Positions 1 through 10,969 of a stretch of DNA of 64,000 nucleotides are shown piece after piece. The translations under genes were made by a program, and so were the position numbers. Under the pieces are notes generated by a model. That model was not told where the DNA came from, did not search any database, and saw only the letters and a program-made list of their open reading frames with translations. Each line of letters starts with the position of its first letter. The stretch's first letter is position 1. The DNA lies in NCBI GenBank assembly GCA_019096065.1, contig JAGUCH010000001.1:14694001-14758000 (forward strand), read 5' to 3'. Source of the stretch: Paracyclopina nana. Lineage: Eukaryota > Arthropoda > Copepoda > Cyclopoida > Cyclopettidae.

Positions 1-16
1 GAGGATAAGTCAGAGA

Positions 17-406
17 ATGTCCCAGCAACAGCAAAACAACAAACTGGTCATTGCTGTCAACGGCGCCATTCCGTCTGCCTCAACGGCTCCAGAGGTAAAC
101 AAACAGCTGAGATCAGCTGACGTGAAAGTAAGCAAACAGCCGAAATCAGCTGCCTCGCCAGAGGGTGAAATTTATGGCTTTGGGATGCAATTTCGCGAGT
201 CGAGCAAGCAATACTTTGACATGTCAGCCTCCTATCCAACTTCTGAGACTGTGGAGAATCAAAAGTTTCTCGACGCACTCAGCTCAAAATTGCTTGGGAA
301 ACCGATCGAGTCGAAATCCAGGCTGAACGCGGAGATCCAAAGTGGCAGCTTCAATCTGAGGAAAACCAACGGCATTGTCAATGATAAATCTGCTCCCAGA
401 TTTTGA
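17..406 (+). CDS. Unrecognised protein, 129 aa (possible 3' exon of a gene entering from the left)
   Basis: An open frame of 129 codons ends with TGA at 404-406. The frame is also open from base 2 to the ATG at 17, so this may be the last exon of a gene that begins outside the window rather than a complete short gene. The protein is hydrophilic, rich in Ser, Lys and Gln (it begins MSQQQQ), with no signal peptide, membrane segment or family motif that I recognise. Compositionally it looks coding, more so than the overlapping opposite-strand frame. I cannot assign a function. Confidence 0.4.
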   Translation: MSQQQQNNKLVIAVNGAIPSASTAPEVNKQLRSADVKVSKQPKSAASPEGEIYGFGMQFRESSKQYFDMSASYPTSETVENQKFLDALSSKLLGKPIESKSRLNAEIQSGSFNLRKTNGIVNDKSAPRF

Positions 407-2398
407 AACCACCAAAGACTGAATTCACACAGCCAAGATATCTAACAACATTATTCTTCTTATGCTACTACTTTCATGATTATAAACCAGTATTGCGCGG
501 GCACTAATTGTTTGTACATATATGGATATAATGTATCTCTATTGATGCTAGTCAGGACAATACACACCATCGTACTCTTACCTGAAAAAGCTCGGTGACT
601 TGTCATAAATATGCACGTAGCTTCTGAAATCTCGCTACATAATGATGGTAGTCTATTTGATAAAGCGGCACGTTGATGAAAGCAGCAAGGTAGCTTTTCG
701 GAAAGTACTGAAAAGCATTCACTCAACCTTTCTTACAAAATCGAGATGGGCCGAAACAAATTGAGGAATACCTTGAAGTATTGGCACAATCCTTTTTTTA
801 AGAAAAAAAACTGGATATTAAAAAAAGCATGTTCAAGAAAGGTCTTCGTGGTGCTTTTGAAATCAATCTTCCTCGCTTTGTTTTACTTTCTGCTAAGCTC
901 TTGGCAATGACAGTGACTGCAAGCAGAGCGAGTGAGTGTGCAAAAAGCTCTCAAATTCGGATTTAACTCCGAGGCTCATATTACTTCTAGAAGAAGTTGT
1001 TGAAGACATTTGTTCAGCCGGGGGAAATGTCTGCCTCCAACAATTGTATACAACAACGCGAGAAGAATCAAAACTCAAAACGGGAAAAATTGGGGATTTT
1101 TTTCCCCGCTGTTAAGCACGCGTCCAACAGGTGGCTCCAGTAAAAGGGGGATAGAGTGGAGATCACGAGACCAATGTCGATTAATGTGAATTCTTGCTTG
1201 GATGCCAAGGCCATTGGGGTACAGTGGGCTGCTTATTATTTTCATAAAGGCTATCCTAGGCATTCCATTGTTGGGCCAAGGCCTCCGTGGAGCTTTTCAG
1301 CAAAATCTACTCTGTTTTTCCCGCTTTTTCTCCAGCCCCAAAACTCAATCTCAATTTGTTTTTTCACCTTTGCTTTGTGCTTAAACCTAGTTAGCGCTGC
1401 AAGCGGAGACACACTAAATTAGTCTCACTCATGCTAAATTTGGAGCCGCAAAGCTGTCAAACTGATTTGGGGGGAAAAGTCGGAAATGCTACAGAAAATG
1501 TTTCCAGTTCATGGCAAAGTCCAACGTTGCTGAACTTTATTTTGGAAGTTGCACTCATGGCCATCATTCAATTGTTAAAAAATGCTACTAAATGCAAGGA
1601 AGAGCAGCCCTCGGGATCACTCATCGGTAATCTTCCTTAAAGAGTGAGCGATGAAGGTATCGAAAGAATGGGCGGCCCAAAGAGATTTTCCAAAGTTCAA
1701 AACGAGTGTGATTTCAGACGCTTTTGACACTGATGACGTTTAGGCAGCTATAATAAAATGAGCGAAAAAAAAATAAGCCAGGGAGTTGTGACGAGAAGTG
1801 AAATTGGAGCTTGATGAAGTTGTGACGATTTAGTAAAGATGATCGCAGCTTAGACCAAAAGTAATTAGTTTTGACGCACGCAAATCTTTCTCGGGGAGAT
1901 GTGCTGAGAATTTCTTGGGGCTTGCTCAGAGGTTCCACACAGATTTATGGGCATACACATTATGCATCAGCTGTTTGCGAAGACTGGAAATTTTTGTGTT
2001 TGGTTCTTTGTGTTCAATTTGCATTTCTGCTTTTGCTAGGCAAAAATCACATTATAATTTAAACGAAAAATGGAATTGAGACACACTCACTAAAATGGCA
2101 TATTTACAGATTTGCGTTAAAGTAAATCAATCAGTGGAGAAATTGACATCAATCAAGCTGTGGCCATTGAAAACTTGACTGAGGTTGAGGTGCTCCGTAA
2201 TATTTAGTTCCGACGAGTCCTAATGATTTGTCTTCTCTCCGATGCGATCGGTGCAGGCATCTCATTCCAAGAAAGAAGAAGTCGGGGAGGAATTTTTCAT
2301 AAGAGAGTCAGTACAACCTCAAACGCCGCTCATTGCGCACAACATTTCCCACAGGAGAAAATGAACACAACAAAATTCTGCACTACCTTGACCTAATC
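407..2398. other. Intergenic region, no gene recognised
   Basis: About 2 kb of AT-rich DNA between the first open frame and the transporter gene. Only short, unconvincing open frames occur on either strand. It presumably holds the promoter and any 5' untranslated exons of the transporter, but I see no distinctive motif. Confidence 0.5.
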
Positions 2399-5300
2399 AT
2401 GGCCGAAAAATCACATGGCGACCTCGAACTTGGAACAAGTCATTCCTCGGCCATGGATGGAGGAGCTGCACAAGCGGTGGCACCAAATCTGCCCAACATG
2501 AAGCAAATCCTCGAAAACATCCATTCAGACTTGCCAAGCTACGAGGATGTCACCTCAGGGGCACAACTACAGCAGCCGCGGACAAATACGGGTGACCTCG
2601 TGGCCTCAGAGGCTGATGACTCCAACCTCAGGTTGTCTCCTTCAAAACCAATCACACCGGGTATAGCTCACCTATTTTGCACACGTTTCTAATGATAAAA
2701 TTCCGTTGCTTTATAATGTTCGAACTTGGAGCGCAATTTTCTGCGTATCAACTGATACTTGAGGGAAAACCTGCTTTTATTGTTATGAAGATATCTTAAT
2801 GAGTCGCTCTGAAACATTATATATTTAGGCTATGTGCCACGAGAAAACGTTACGTACTTTTCGATACACTTGGAATGAAATATAGCCAACAGTCATTTTA
2901 GAGCTGATTTGCATACTATGTCTGGGCTCTGAAACCTTATTAAGTTAGCGAATGACCAAAATATTAACAATTTTTAGTGCGGTCAGTTGTGAAGATCTAG
3001 GTAATAGTTATATAACTGAATACGTAAATAAGTGGGTTCAAACTATCTCCCTTCATTTGAAGGATTGCATAAAAGCAAGTTCAATCTCATAATTTTTAAT
3101 TGATCACGCGCTAGCGATTGCTGCGTGAAATTAAGCTCCTGCATGAAGCTTTCAATGCGGTCAAGCATATGAATCCTTTTAAAAACGCACTATGTGAGAA
3201 AGTTGTCAATGGGCATGCACAATTATGAAAAAAGCGCATACACTGTTATTTTACCGGGTTTTGAAAAGTGACAGCACTCTGTTTGCATTTTTAGCAATCG
3301 GAAAGACCACCTGCATACAGCTCAAAACCAGTGGACTTGAGGTGGACATTGTTGGTAGAGGTATGCTTTTTATTACTGCTCAAAAATCAATTGTTGTTGA
3401 GACCTTCTTAAATAGGAGATGATCAGCGGATTACTTGGGATAACAATCTCGACTTTTTGCTCTCAATAATTGGTTTCGCAGTTGATTTGGCCAACGTTTG
3501 GAGATTTCCTTATCTTTGCTACAAGGTAATTTGAATATCCTTTTAATTTAACGCTAGTATATTTCGTATTCAGAATGGAGGAGGAGCATTTTTGATACCA
3601 TACCTATTAATGCTTGTTCTGGGTGCCATGCCCCTCTTCTACATGGAAGTCATTCTGGGACAATTCAACAGACAAGGTCCCATCAGCTTGTGGAAAATAT
3701 GTCCAGTATTCAAAGGTTACATGAAGCGCATCCATTTTAGATAGCTTTCAAGAATGTTTTTCAATCACTTTTCAGGAGTCGGCTATTGCGCAGTGTTCAT
3801 CGCGTATTATGTTTCATTCTATTACAATGTAATTATCGGATGGTCGTTTTACTACTTGGGCAGCAGCATTTCTTGGGAGCTGCCTTGGAGCTCGTGCAAC
3901 AACACTTGGAACACGGAATTTTGCGCAAAGACTTGCGACGACAATTTGGCCAATTGGACAGAAAATGCCATTCCCTGCAATCTTACGCGATCTCCAGCCA
4001 AGGAGTATTTTAGGTAAGAAAAAGCTTTTGCAAAAAATGCCTAAAAGACGTAAAACATATGGACTTGAAATGTACGGCAATTTTTGGCAAAGAAACAGAC
4101 ATCTTAACAATTGGCAACATAGAATTCCCCAAATTTTTGGAGGGCTTTCTGCACCAGAGCATTCGCGAGTCCAGAAAGTGTACTGTCCTTGACATAGTCG
4201 ATTAGGAATCTGTCCACTTTTTTCCTTATTTTCTGCTATATGATCATCCTTGGTTCAACTTCCAGCCTCGGAGTGCTCCAAATCAACAAGAGTGACGGCT
4301 TTGACAACATTGGCACGCCCATTTGGAAATTGGCTGGTTGCGTTTTCCTCGTCTACTGTCTGCTTTACCTTTCGCTATTCAAAGGCGTGAAATCCTCCGG
4401 AAAGGTCGTTTGGATCACAGCAACAGCTCCATACTTTTTGCTCTCTATTCTCCTTGTGCGAGGATTGATGTTGCCAGGGGCCATGAACGGGATCCATTTC
4501 TACTTGGTACCGGATCTTTCGGCACTGACGCAAACCTCAGTGTGGACTGATGCAGCCGTGCAAATTTTCTACTCTTGTGGAGCAGGTTTTGGAGTACATT
4601 TGGCCTACGCGAGCTACAACAAATTCGACAATAACTGCTACAGGTAGTATATACTGCTACGATGCATTTTTGAGTCTTCTTCTAAAATTCAATTTATAGG
4701 GATTGCTTGGTCACTTCAGCGGTCAATTCACTCACCAGCTTCTTTTCCGGATTCGTTATCTTTACTTACTTGGGCTACATGTCCGAGTACCAAGGAAAGC
4801 CCATTGATTCCGTTGCTGAACAAGGTAACTGTGCCATATTTTCACAAAGGGTAGAGCTGATCACATTTGCTTCGGTCTCGAAGGTCCCGGACTTGTTTTT
4901 GAAGTCTACCCGGAAGCCATCGCAACTTTACCCGGATCCCAAATTTGGTCATGCCTTTTCTTTATCACAATGATCATGCTTGGCATGGACAGCGCGGTAA
5001 ATGCTTCCAATTATGTCACTATAATCATTTGTAATTTTGAGCAAGCTTATTTTTTAGATGGGTGGTTTGGAATGTGTCATCACTGGGCTAATGGACGAAT
5101 TTGCGGATTTCTTTCAGCGCTGGAAAATAACTCGCGAGATCTTCACCGGTATCATAGTTAGCGTGTCTTTTTTGGTAGCCTTGTGTTGCATCACCCCCGT
5201 GAGTAACTACAATATTATTTTGCATTGCGTAGCTGCTAAATACCAACTTATCCAGGGGGGATTTTATGTCTTCACTCTTCTGGAAACGTACGTAGCCGGA

Positions 5301-5915
5301 GTCTCACTACTTTTGACTGTATTTTTTGAAGCTATTGCAGTATCTTGGCTCTACGGTGAGTTATATCTGGCAACAATTTTACAAAGTGTAATCCCCTAAA
5401 CTTCATTATTTCAGGCTTGTCGAACTTCAAAAGTGATATTCAACAAATGCTCGGACATGTGCCCAATCTTTATTGGAGAATTTGCTGGAAATTCGTCAGT
5501 CCTTCGTTTCTATTCGTATGATAAGTTTTCAATAGTATTCAATAACTTACGATGTCATTTTTCTGCAATAGGTTATCATCGTGATGTTCATGATGGACGT
5601 GGGCCCTCTTCAAGTCCACATGTACGACAAAACAATCTACGAGTTCCCTTTAAGTGCCAAAATTGTGGGCTGGGGATTAGGCTTGTCATCAGTCTTAATG
5701 GTTCCTATAATCGCAATCAAAACGATTTCATCTTACAAAGGAACTTTTGGCCAGGTAACTACAAAACTTGGGATCATTTTTTTAAAGGATATTCATAATT
5801 CTCCTTTCTCACACAGAGGCTCCTGCTGAGCATAACCCCCGAAAGGGAGCAAAAGGACATTCTCGAAGGAAAACCTGGATCGAGGACAAGTGTCACTCAC
5901 TGGATAAGTCTGTAA
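2399..5915 (+). CDS. SLC6 sodium-dependent monoamine transporter, dopamine-transporter-like
   Basis: Twelve exons with GT-AG borders and matching phases: 2399-2660, 3416-3525, 3574-3715, 3776-4013, 4266-4643, 4700-4824, 4884-4996, 5058-5198, 5256-5355, 5415-5515, 5572-5754, 5817-5915; 663 aa. A second in-frame ATG lies 66 bases upstream at 2333. After an ~87-residue cytosolic N terminus comes the SLC6 core of 12 membrane helices: TM1 has [14 protein letters not shown] with Asp111, the amine-binding aspartate of monoamine transporters, then NGGGAF, the Cys pair and N-glycosylation sites of the second extracellular loop, and SGKVVW before TM5. The family co-transports dopamine or serotonin with Na+ and Cl- at the plasma membrane. 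By eye, FYYNVII and [10 protein letters not shown] favour DAT over SERT. TM6 is odd: FYSCGAGFG replaces the usual SLGPGFG. An AATAAA follows at 6001. It could be a divergent paralogue rather than the single-copy DAT. Confidence 0.85.
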
Positions 5916-6000
5916 AAATTGATGGGCGAAATCACAGGAAGCGTTCGAAACATATGCTACATTATAAATAACAAATACGTCTAAAAACAATGCAGTCAAT

Positions 6001-6006
6001 AATAAA
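6001..6006 (+). other. Polyadenylation signal of the SLC6 gene
   Basis: AATAAA, 85 bases after the stop codon of the transporter, in a short AT-rich 3' region. Placement fits a normal 3' UTR. Confidence 0.5.
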
Positions 6007-6816
6007 TTTCTTTTTATTTAAGCTGATCTGTTTCAATAATTTGCAACGGGCCTAAGATCTAGTGGAGAGAAAAAGGGTGATCAGGGGGAGGCTGTTTACT
6101 TAGTTCAAGTGACATTTGTACTTGTTGAATGGCTGGATGTAGGGGGATCATTATCATCTTGGCTTCAGATGGACACATCATCATATAGTAAAATTAGTAG
6201 TACATATGTGACACTTTTGAATATAGAAATCTTTTGTTTGAAGGGTCAAATACACGTAAGGAAAATCACGGAATCCGGCGCGAAAGTTTTGCCTCAAATA
6301 ATCAAATAGCGATTTAAGCTCAAAATTTCTCATAAAGCTCCGACTATTTTAAAAAGTATGGCTGCTGCGGATTAAAAAATAAATTCTTCAGTCAAATGGC
6401 TCGCTCAGTCTAGTAAGTCTGGAGGTATCAATATATGGCTAAACCAATATTCGTGAATGTTTGAATTCAACAGAAAGCGGAAAGGGCGAAAAAAATTCCT
6501 TTTCCGAGCTACAACACATCATCGTAAAGAGTTACAAAAATACTTTCGCCGAATGATTTACAGAACACGAGAGGACATCTGATGATGCAGAGAATTTTCC
6601 AAAAGAATGCCTTGGTAGCCAGAACCGTACCTTTGACGAGAGGCAACTTATCACCTTCACAAAATCGTCATTGCATCCGTTTTGCAAGCCAATCTTGCTT
6701 CTCTGTCTGGTACTCCGACAAACTCTAGGAGTCTTTCCTTTTCCGTCTTTTTTAGCCGCCTCCTTGAAAGACCCTCATGAGCACTTGATTATCTTTTAAT
6801 TAGAAAGGGTCGACCA
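6007..6816. other. Intergenic region between convergent SLC6 and Clock genes
   Basis: About 0.8 kb separating two gene 3' ends. I see only short non-conserved open frames and AT-rich sequence. Confidence 0.5.
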
Positions 6817-9800
6817 TCAACGATATTGACTTCGAGGTGGCATGTGTTGTGTCTGCACCGCATAACCCATGGTGGGCATTTCAAGAGCCCCAAACATTGG
6901 CTGTGGTTGATGCGGCTGATGTACCAGGGACTGAGCCTGTGGAAGAGACCCTGAAGTGGCGGCCATCATCGTAGGGTGAGCCGACACGACCAACGTCGGC
7001 TGCGACACAGGAGCCATTGAGACGGGAACAAGTCCGTATTGGGTCATGAGCATTTGCTCCGAGATTCTCCGCAATTCTTCCTGTTGGTTCAATATGGCCT
7101 TGCAGAGGTCCGAGTGTTTGGCCTTCAATTGCTGGTACATGCGCATTTGCATTGGGGTCATGTAGATTTGGGATGGTTGGTTCGTCTGCATAATTTCGGA
7201 ATTTCTCTGCATAGGTGGATTGTCGGGAATGCCGAGATCAAAGGTGTCCATGGCAAAAGCCTCGGCTGCTGGAATCGGCTCGAGTTCCATATTGGATGAC
7301 GAGTTGTTGTGGTAGTAAGACATTTGGTCCTGTGATTCTTGAGCCGCGGCTGCAGCTGCGGCTGCGGCAGCAGTCCTTTGAGCCGAGGCAACGGTGGCCG
7401 CCGCAGCAATTGAGGCTGCGATGGAGGATGCACCCGGCCCTTGGTGCTCTGAGTAGCTTGAAAGCCTGCACGAGGACTGGGATTGTCTTGAAGTCATGCC
7501 AGTTCCGGTGGAGCCGCATGATTTTGAGGACCAGGTCGGCGATGCTGGTGCAGCTGAATACGAGGATGTTTTGTGGTCCGAATTGACCGAGGCTTGCCCA
7601 TGGTTGTTTCCATGGTTAGAGTCGAAATTGATGTCCTGCGATCTTCGTATCTTTTGTGGCGACCCACTAGACCTCTGCTTCAGCTGAGTGACAACATCAT
7701 CATAAGATATGACGTGATGCGTTGCAAAGACGAACTCGGGTTTTGAATTCCATTGGTGGTACGTTATGAAGTACCTGCAAAACATCCAAGTATTGAATTT
7801 TCATTTTGCACACGAGCAAATAGTCTAGTAGAACTCCTCCACTAATTAGTCCATCGAAAATTGGGTAGTTTTTGCATCGAACATGTTATCTGGTTACTAG
7901 AAAACACGGTCAACGATATTTCACAACGGCTTTTTAGCCCAATATTCTGAGATAACGTGGACATGTAATCCACTGAGTTTGCATAACCCATCTAGAACAT
8001 GGAATCACGTGAGTTGATCGACTCCTCGTACGTTGACTCTATGCATACTGTTTCTAAAATTAAGGCGTACCTGGTTTGAAGCCAAATCCACTGCTGCCCT
8101 TTGGTCAAAAAGCGATGGAGACTAGTAGCTTCTCCCGTCTTGCCAAGAGACTCGTGACACTGCACTATTCGGTCGAGATCGTCAGGGTGATAGTAGTCAT
8201 AGCCTGAAGTCCCGAGGACCTCAAAATTAAGGTACCCTATGATGGGCGGGGCTCGATTGTCCAAGTCGAGGAATTTCCACTCGAGCGAAAATCTTGATGT
8301 GAACTCTCCTTTTGCAGACTGCTGATGAACAACAGGCATTTCTCTCACAAGTTGCGGAGTCATTAACCGAGCAGTGCAAATGAACACAGCCTGACTTGAC
8401 ATCGGTTCCGTTTTGAATGTGGCCGAGCTATTGGTCGTTCCGATGGGCAAATGATTTTTTGAGGCATGAGACTGTAAAAAAACAACGCCAGGATTAGGAA
8501 TCTGGTGACCTTTGTAAGAGTGTGCTTGAAAAGGCACAAAATGAGGGGACCACTTACGTGGGAGCTAGCTCCACTTTTTATGGAAGCACTTTCATCTTCT
8601 GATCCTGCAAAGAGAGAGTCTACAGATAGATCAGCATTGTTTGCTAGAGCTCTTTTAAGAAGTGATGCAAAAAAGCGTTGCCTAGTAGCAACGATTTTTG
8701 AAAGGATTCCGCTTGTAGGTGCAAAATTAAGGATTACCTGGCAAGCAATGCTCGTCGGTGCAGTTTTTTGCATCGCAATGAGACGACGAGGTCAACGAGG
8801 TGTCGTGAGGGGTATGAGACCACTTTGCAAAGTACCCACTTAATTTCACTAATTCATGCATGTCCATGGATCGACCTGGTTCTGATTCCAAATCCGGCGA
8901 TTTCACTTTGTTCGCTCCACCCTTCTCCATATGGACGTATATCTCCATCTGAGGCCTCGTCTCGTCATCAAGGCTTGCCTCGAGACTTTTCTCATAGTTT
9001 CGCTCACTTAGTGTCTCTTTCAACTGAGGACTGTCCTCCTCAGCTGTTAGGTCGAATATGGTAGTATTGTTTTCTAAAATATTGGACGGAATGTGACCGA
9101 GTAGCCATGCAACTCCTTCTGACGCATAGAGGATACGACCTCGGTCCTCGATGCTTATCACGAGGACGAAGCCGTCAATAGCTTCTAGCATTAGGTGGAC
9201 AAACTCCTCGTCTGACAAATAGTGAGGTTTCCATTCTGAAGCAATCGTGGACCTGGAAAAAATTAGAGTTAGGTATCCGAAATTGCAACTACTGGCGCAT
9301 GCCAGTTTTGAAGACTACAAGCTATTGCGACCATATTTTTTGATTGCACAAACGTCTCCCTTGTCAAATATTGGGAACAACAGCAATTAAAATTCGGTTC
9401 AAACGCGATAAACAGATAGAGAATATTGATTTATGCTACTTCAAAAAAGACTTATTTATGAGCATTACGCACGGAAAAATATATCATGCCATTTCCATTT
9501 GCAATAACCAAGCATTTCGCCTTATCTTAAACATCATCATGCCAGGTTGCGCAAAACAACAGTAATTGACCTCAAATCTTTGGACCATCGTTACAATATA
9601 GGGAAAACTATTGAAATTCCAGGTGGGTACGGTCGAGATGAAAACAGGGTATATCTAGCTTAAAGTTTCGTGACATTTACTAGCTTGCTTTGAATTTCTA
9701 GGATTTCAAAGCTAAGAATCTTCCAATGGAAAAAATGAGCGTGGAATTGGTGCATAGATATAAAAGACATTAGCTGTAAAAACAAGAACTCTGGACTTAT

Positions 9801-10110
9801 TTAGGCAAATCAGGCGCAAAGATCAAAGTGCACATTGACATGCTTACCCGTCTGAGTCCCTGTTGTGGGCATTCCCTTGAGCCCTAGCATTTTCCCCGTG
9901 CTGTTTGAGCATTGCAATGGTCTCAAGGAGCACTGTGGTTTTGTCCATTTTGCGATTGTTGGCGCCTCCATCGCTGGACACCATGGAGCTCAACTCCGAC
10001 ACGAGGACGTTGAATTGATCACGACGCTTTTTTTCACTCTGGTTGCGAGATTTTCGCTTCGTTTCGTCACGACCGTCGCTGTAGTCGTCCATGCTGTACT
10101 CTTTGATCAC
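6817..10110 (-). CDS. Clk: CLOCK, bHLH-PAS circadian transcription factor
   Basis: Five exons in transcription order: 10110-9848, 9252-8738, 8604-8558, 8471-8071, 7774-6817, with consistent phases; 727 aa (721 if translation starts at the second Met, codon 10092-10090). The basic region and helix-loop-helix contain [18 protein letters not shown], which binds E-boxes with CYCLE/BMAL. PAS-A runs from about residue 100 ([17 protein letters not shown]). PAS-B includes TARLMTPQL and ends in the exon-junction signature [16 protein letters not shown]. The C-terminal half has a poly-Ala stretch near 7340-7370 and the conserved helix [16 protein letters not shown], equivalent to vertebrate CLOCK exon 19. 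The protein is shorter than Drosophila CLK (over 1000 aa) and has no long poly-Gln. CLOCK/CYCLE drives per and tim transcription in the nucleus. Confidence 0.95.
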
Positions 10111-10969
10111 ATCATTTCACACACGTCGCTTTGGCGAAATATTCATTTTTCCGTGCGTCTGTCACTGCTACGAATGTTGATCTAAGTTTTCGTTTTGGTG
10201 TGACTGGCGATCTGAATTAATCTCATTTTAGCGGATCGAAAAAAAGCGCAAGCCAAAACTGTTCCATGCCTTACACCTGAAAGATGTGAGAATTTGAAGC
10301 AGAATATCTGCTTCATAATTTGAAAAAATGTTGAATTACTACAAATTTTAAAATTACATGCGATATTGAACGATTTATAGCCGATTTCATCATTACACAG
10401 AAGAGAAATGTCTGTCTTGGAATGCCCTAAAAATATTGGTATGCCATCTCGCTCTCCATTTCATTCCTCTAACCCTCGAAGCTCTGAGCTCTCTCGCCGA
10501 GGGAGAAAGGTGATGTTACATAACCTCAAAAGGAAACACTCCATAACTCCACTGAAAAAACACACTAATGAAAACAAGTCTCCACTACGCCTTTAAGAAG
10601 TTACTTTATTTGACTTCTCATGTCTTTACGTAGCCATTCTTAAAAGTCGTGTTTCATAACGCATTGCATGAAGCAGTTGCATAACTGATAAAAAACATTG
10701 CAGCTTTTTCAATGACAGCGCGGCTATAATCTTCAATTCGAAAGCAATTTCAAGAGTTTCTGTTGAGCCTTTTGCAAGGTCAGCAGAGGCCTCTGTATTT
10801 TGAACACTCGTATTAGCATTATACGTCTCAAAACTGAAAAAAACAGCTATGTAGCTTATGCATGAAATTCCCAGGTTTATTACTCCGCATGCAAGCAAGT
10901 GTGTATCAAATTGTATGTAAAGCAACAATCATGTGTCGATCGTTATCACAACTTCCATGGATGATTCAC
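10111..10969. promoter_or_regulatory. Spacer between transportin-3 and Clk (presumed Clk promoter)
   Basis: About 860 bases between the stop codon of transportin-3 and the Clk start, both genes on the minus strand. A 100-codon open frame at 10626-10928 has no recognisable content and I do not call it. Apart from the V/P-box match I see no clear element such as a perfect CACGTG. Confidence 0.4.
10515..10524. promoter_or_regulatory. Candidate V/P box (VRI/PDP1 site) upstream of Clk
   Basis: GTTACATAAC fits the bZIP consensus RTTAYRTAAY bound by VRILLE and PDP1 on both strands. It lies about 405 bases upstream of the Clk start codon. In Drosophila, VRI represses and PDP1 activates Clk through such boxes. 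A 10-bp degenerate match can occur by chance, so this rests on position plus consensus. Confidence 0.35.

Noticed and set aside
7215..7586. Plus-strand 123-codon frame within Clk
   Set aside because: Shadow of the Ala/Gln-rich Clk C-terminal exon.
10626..10928. Minus-strand frame of 100 codons upstream of Clk
   Set aside because: No recognisable domain, no splice support and composition typical of AT-rich DNA.
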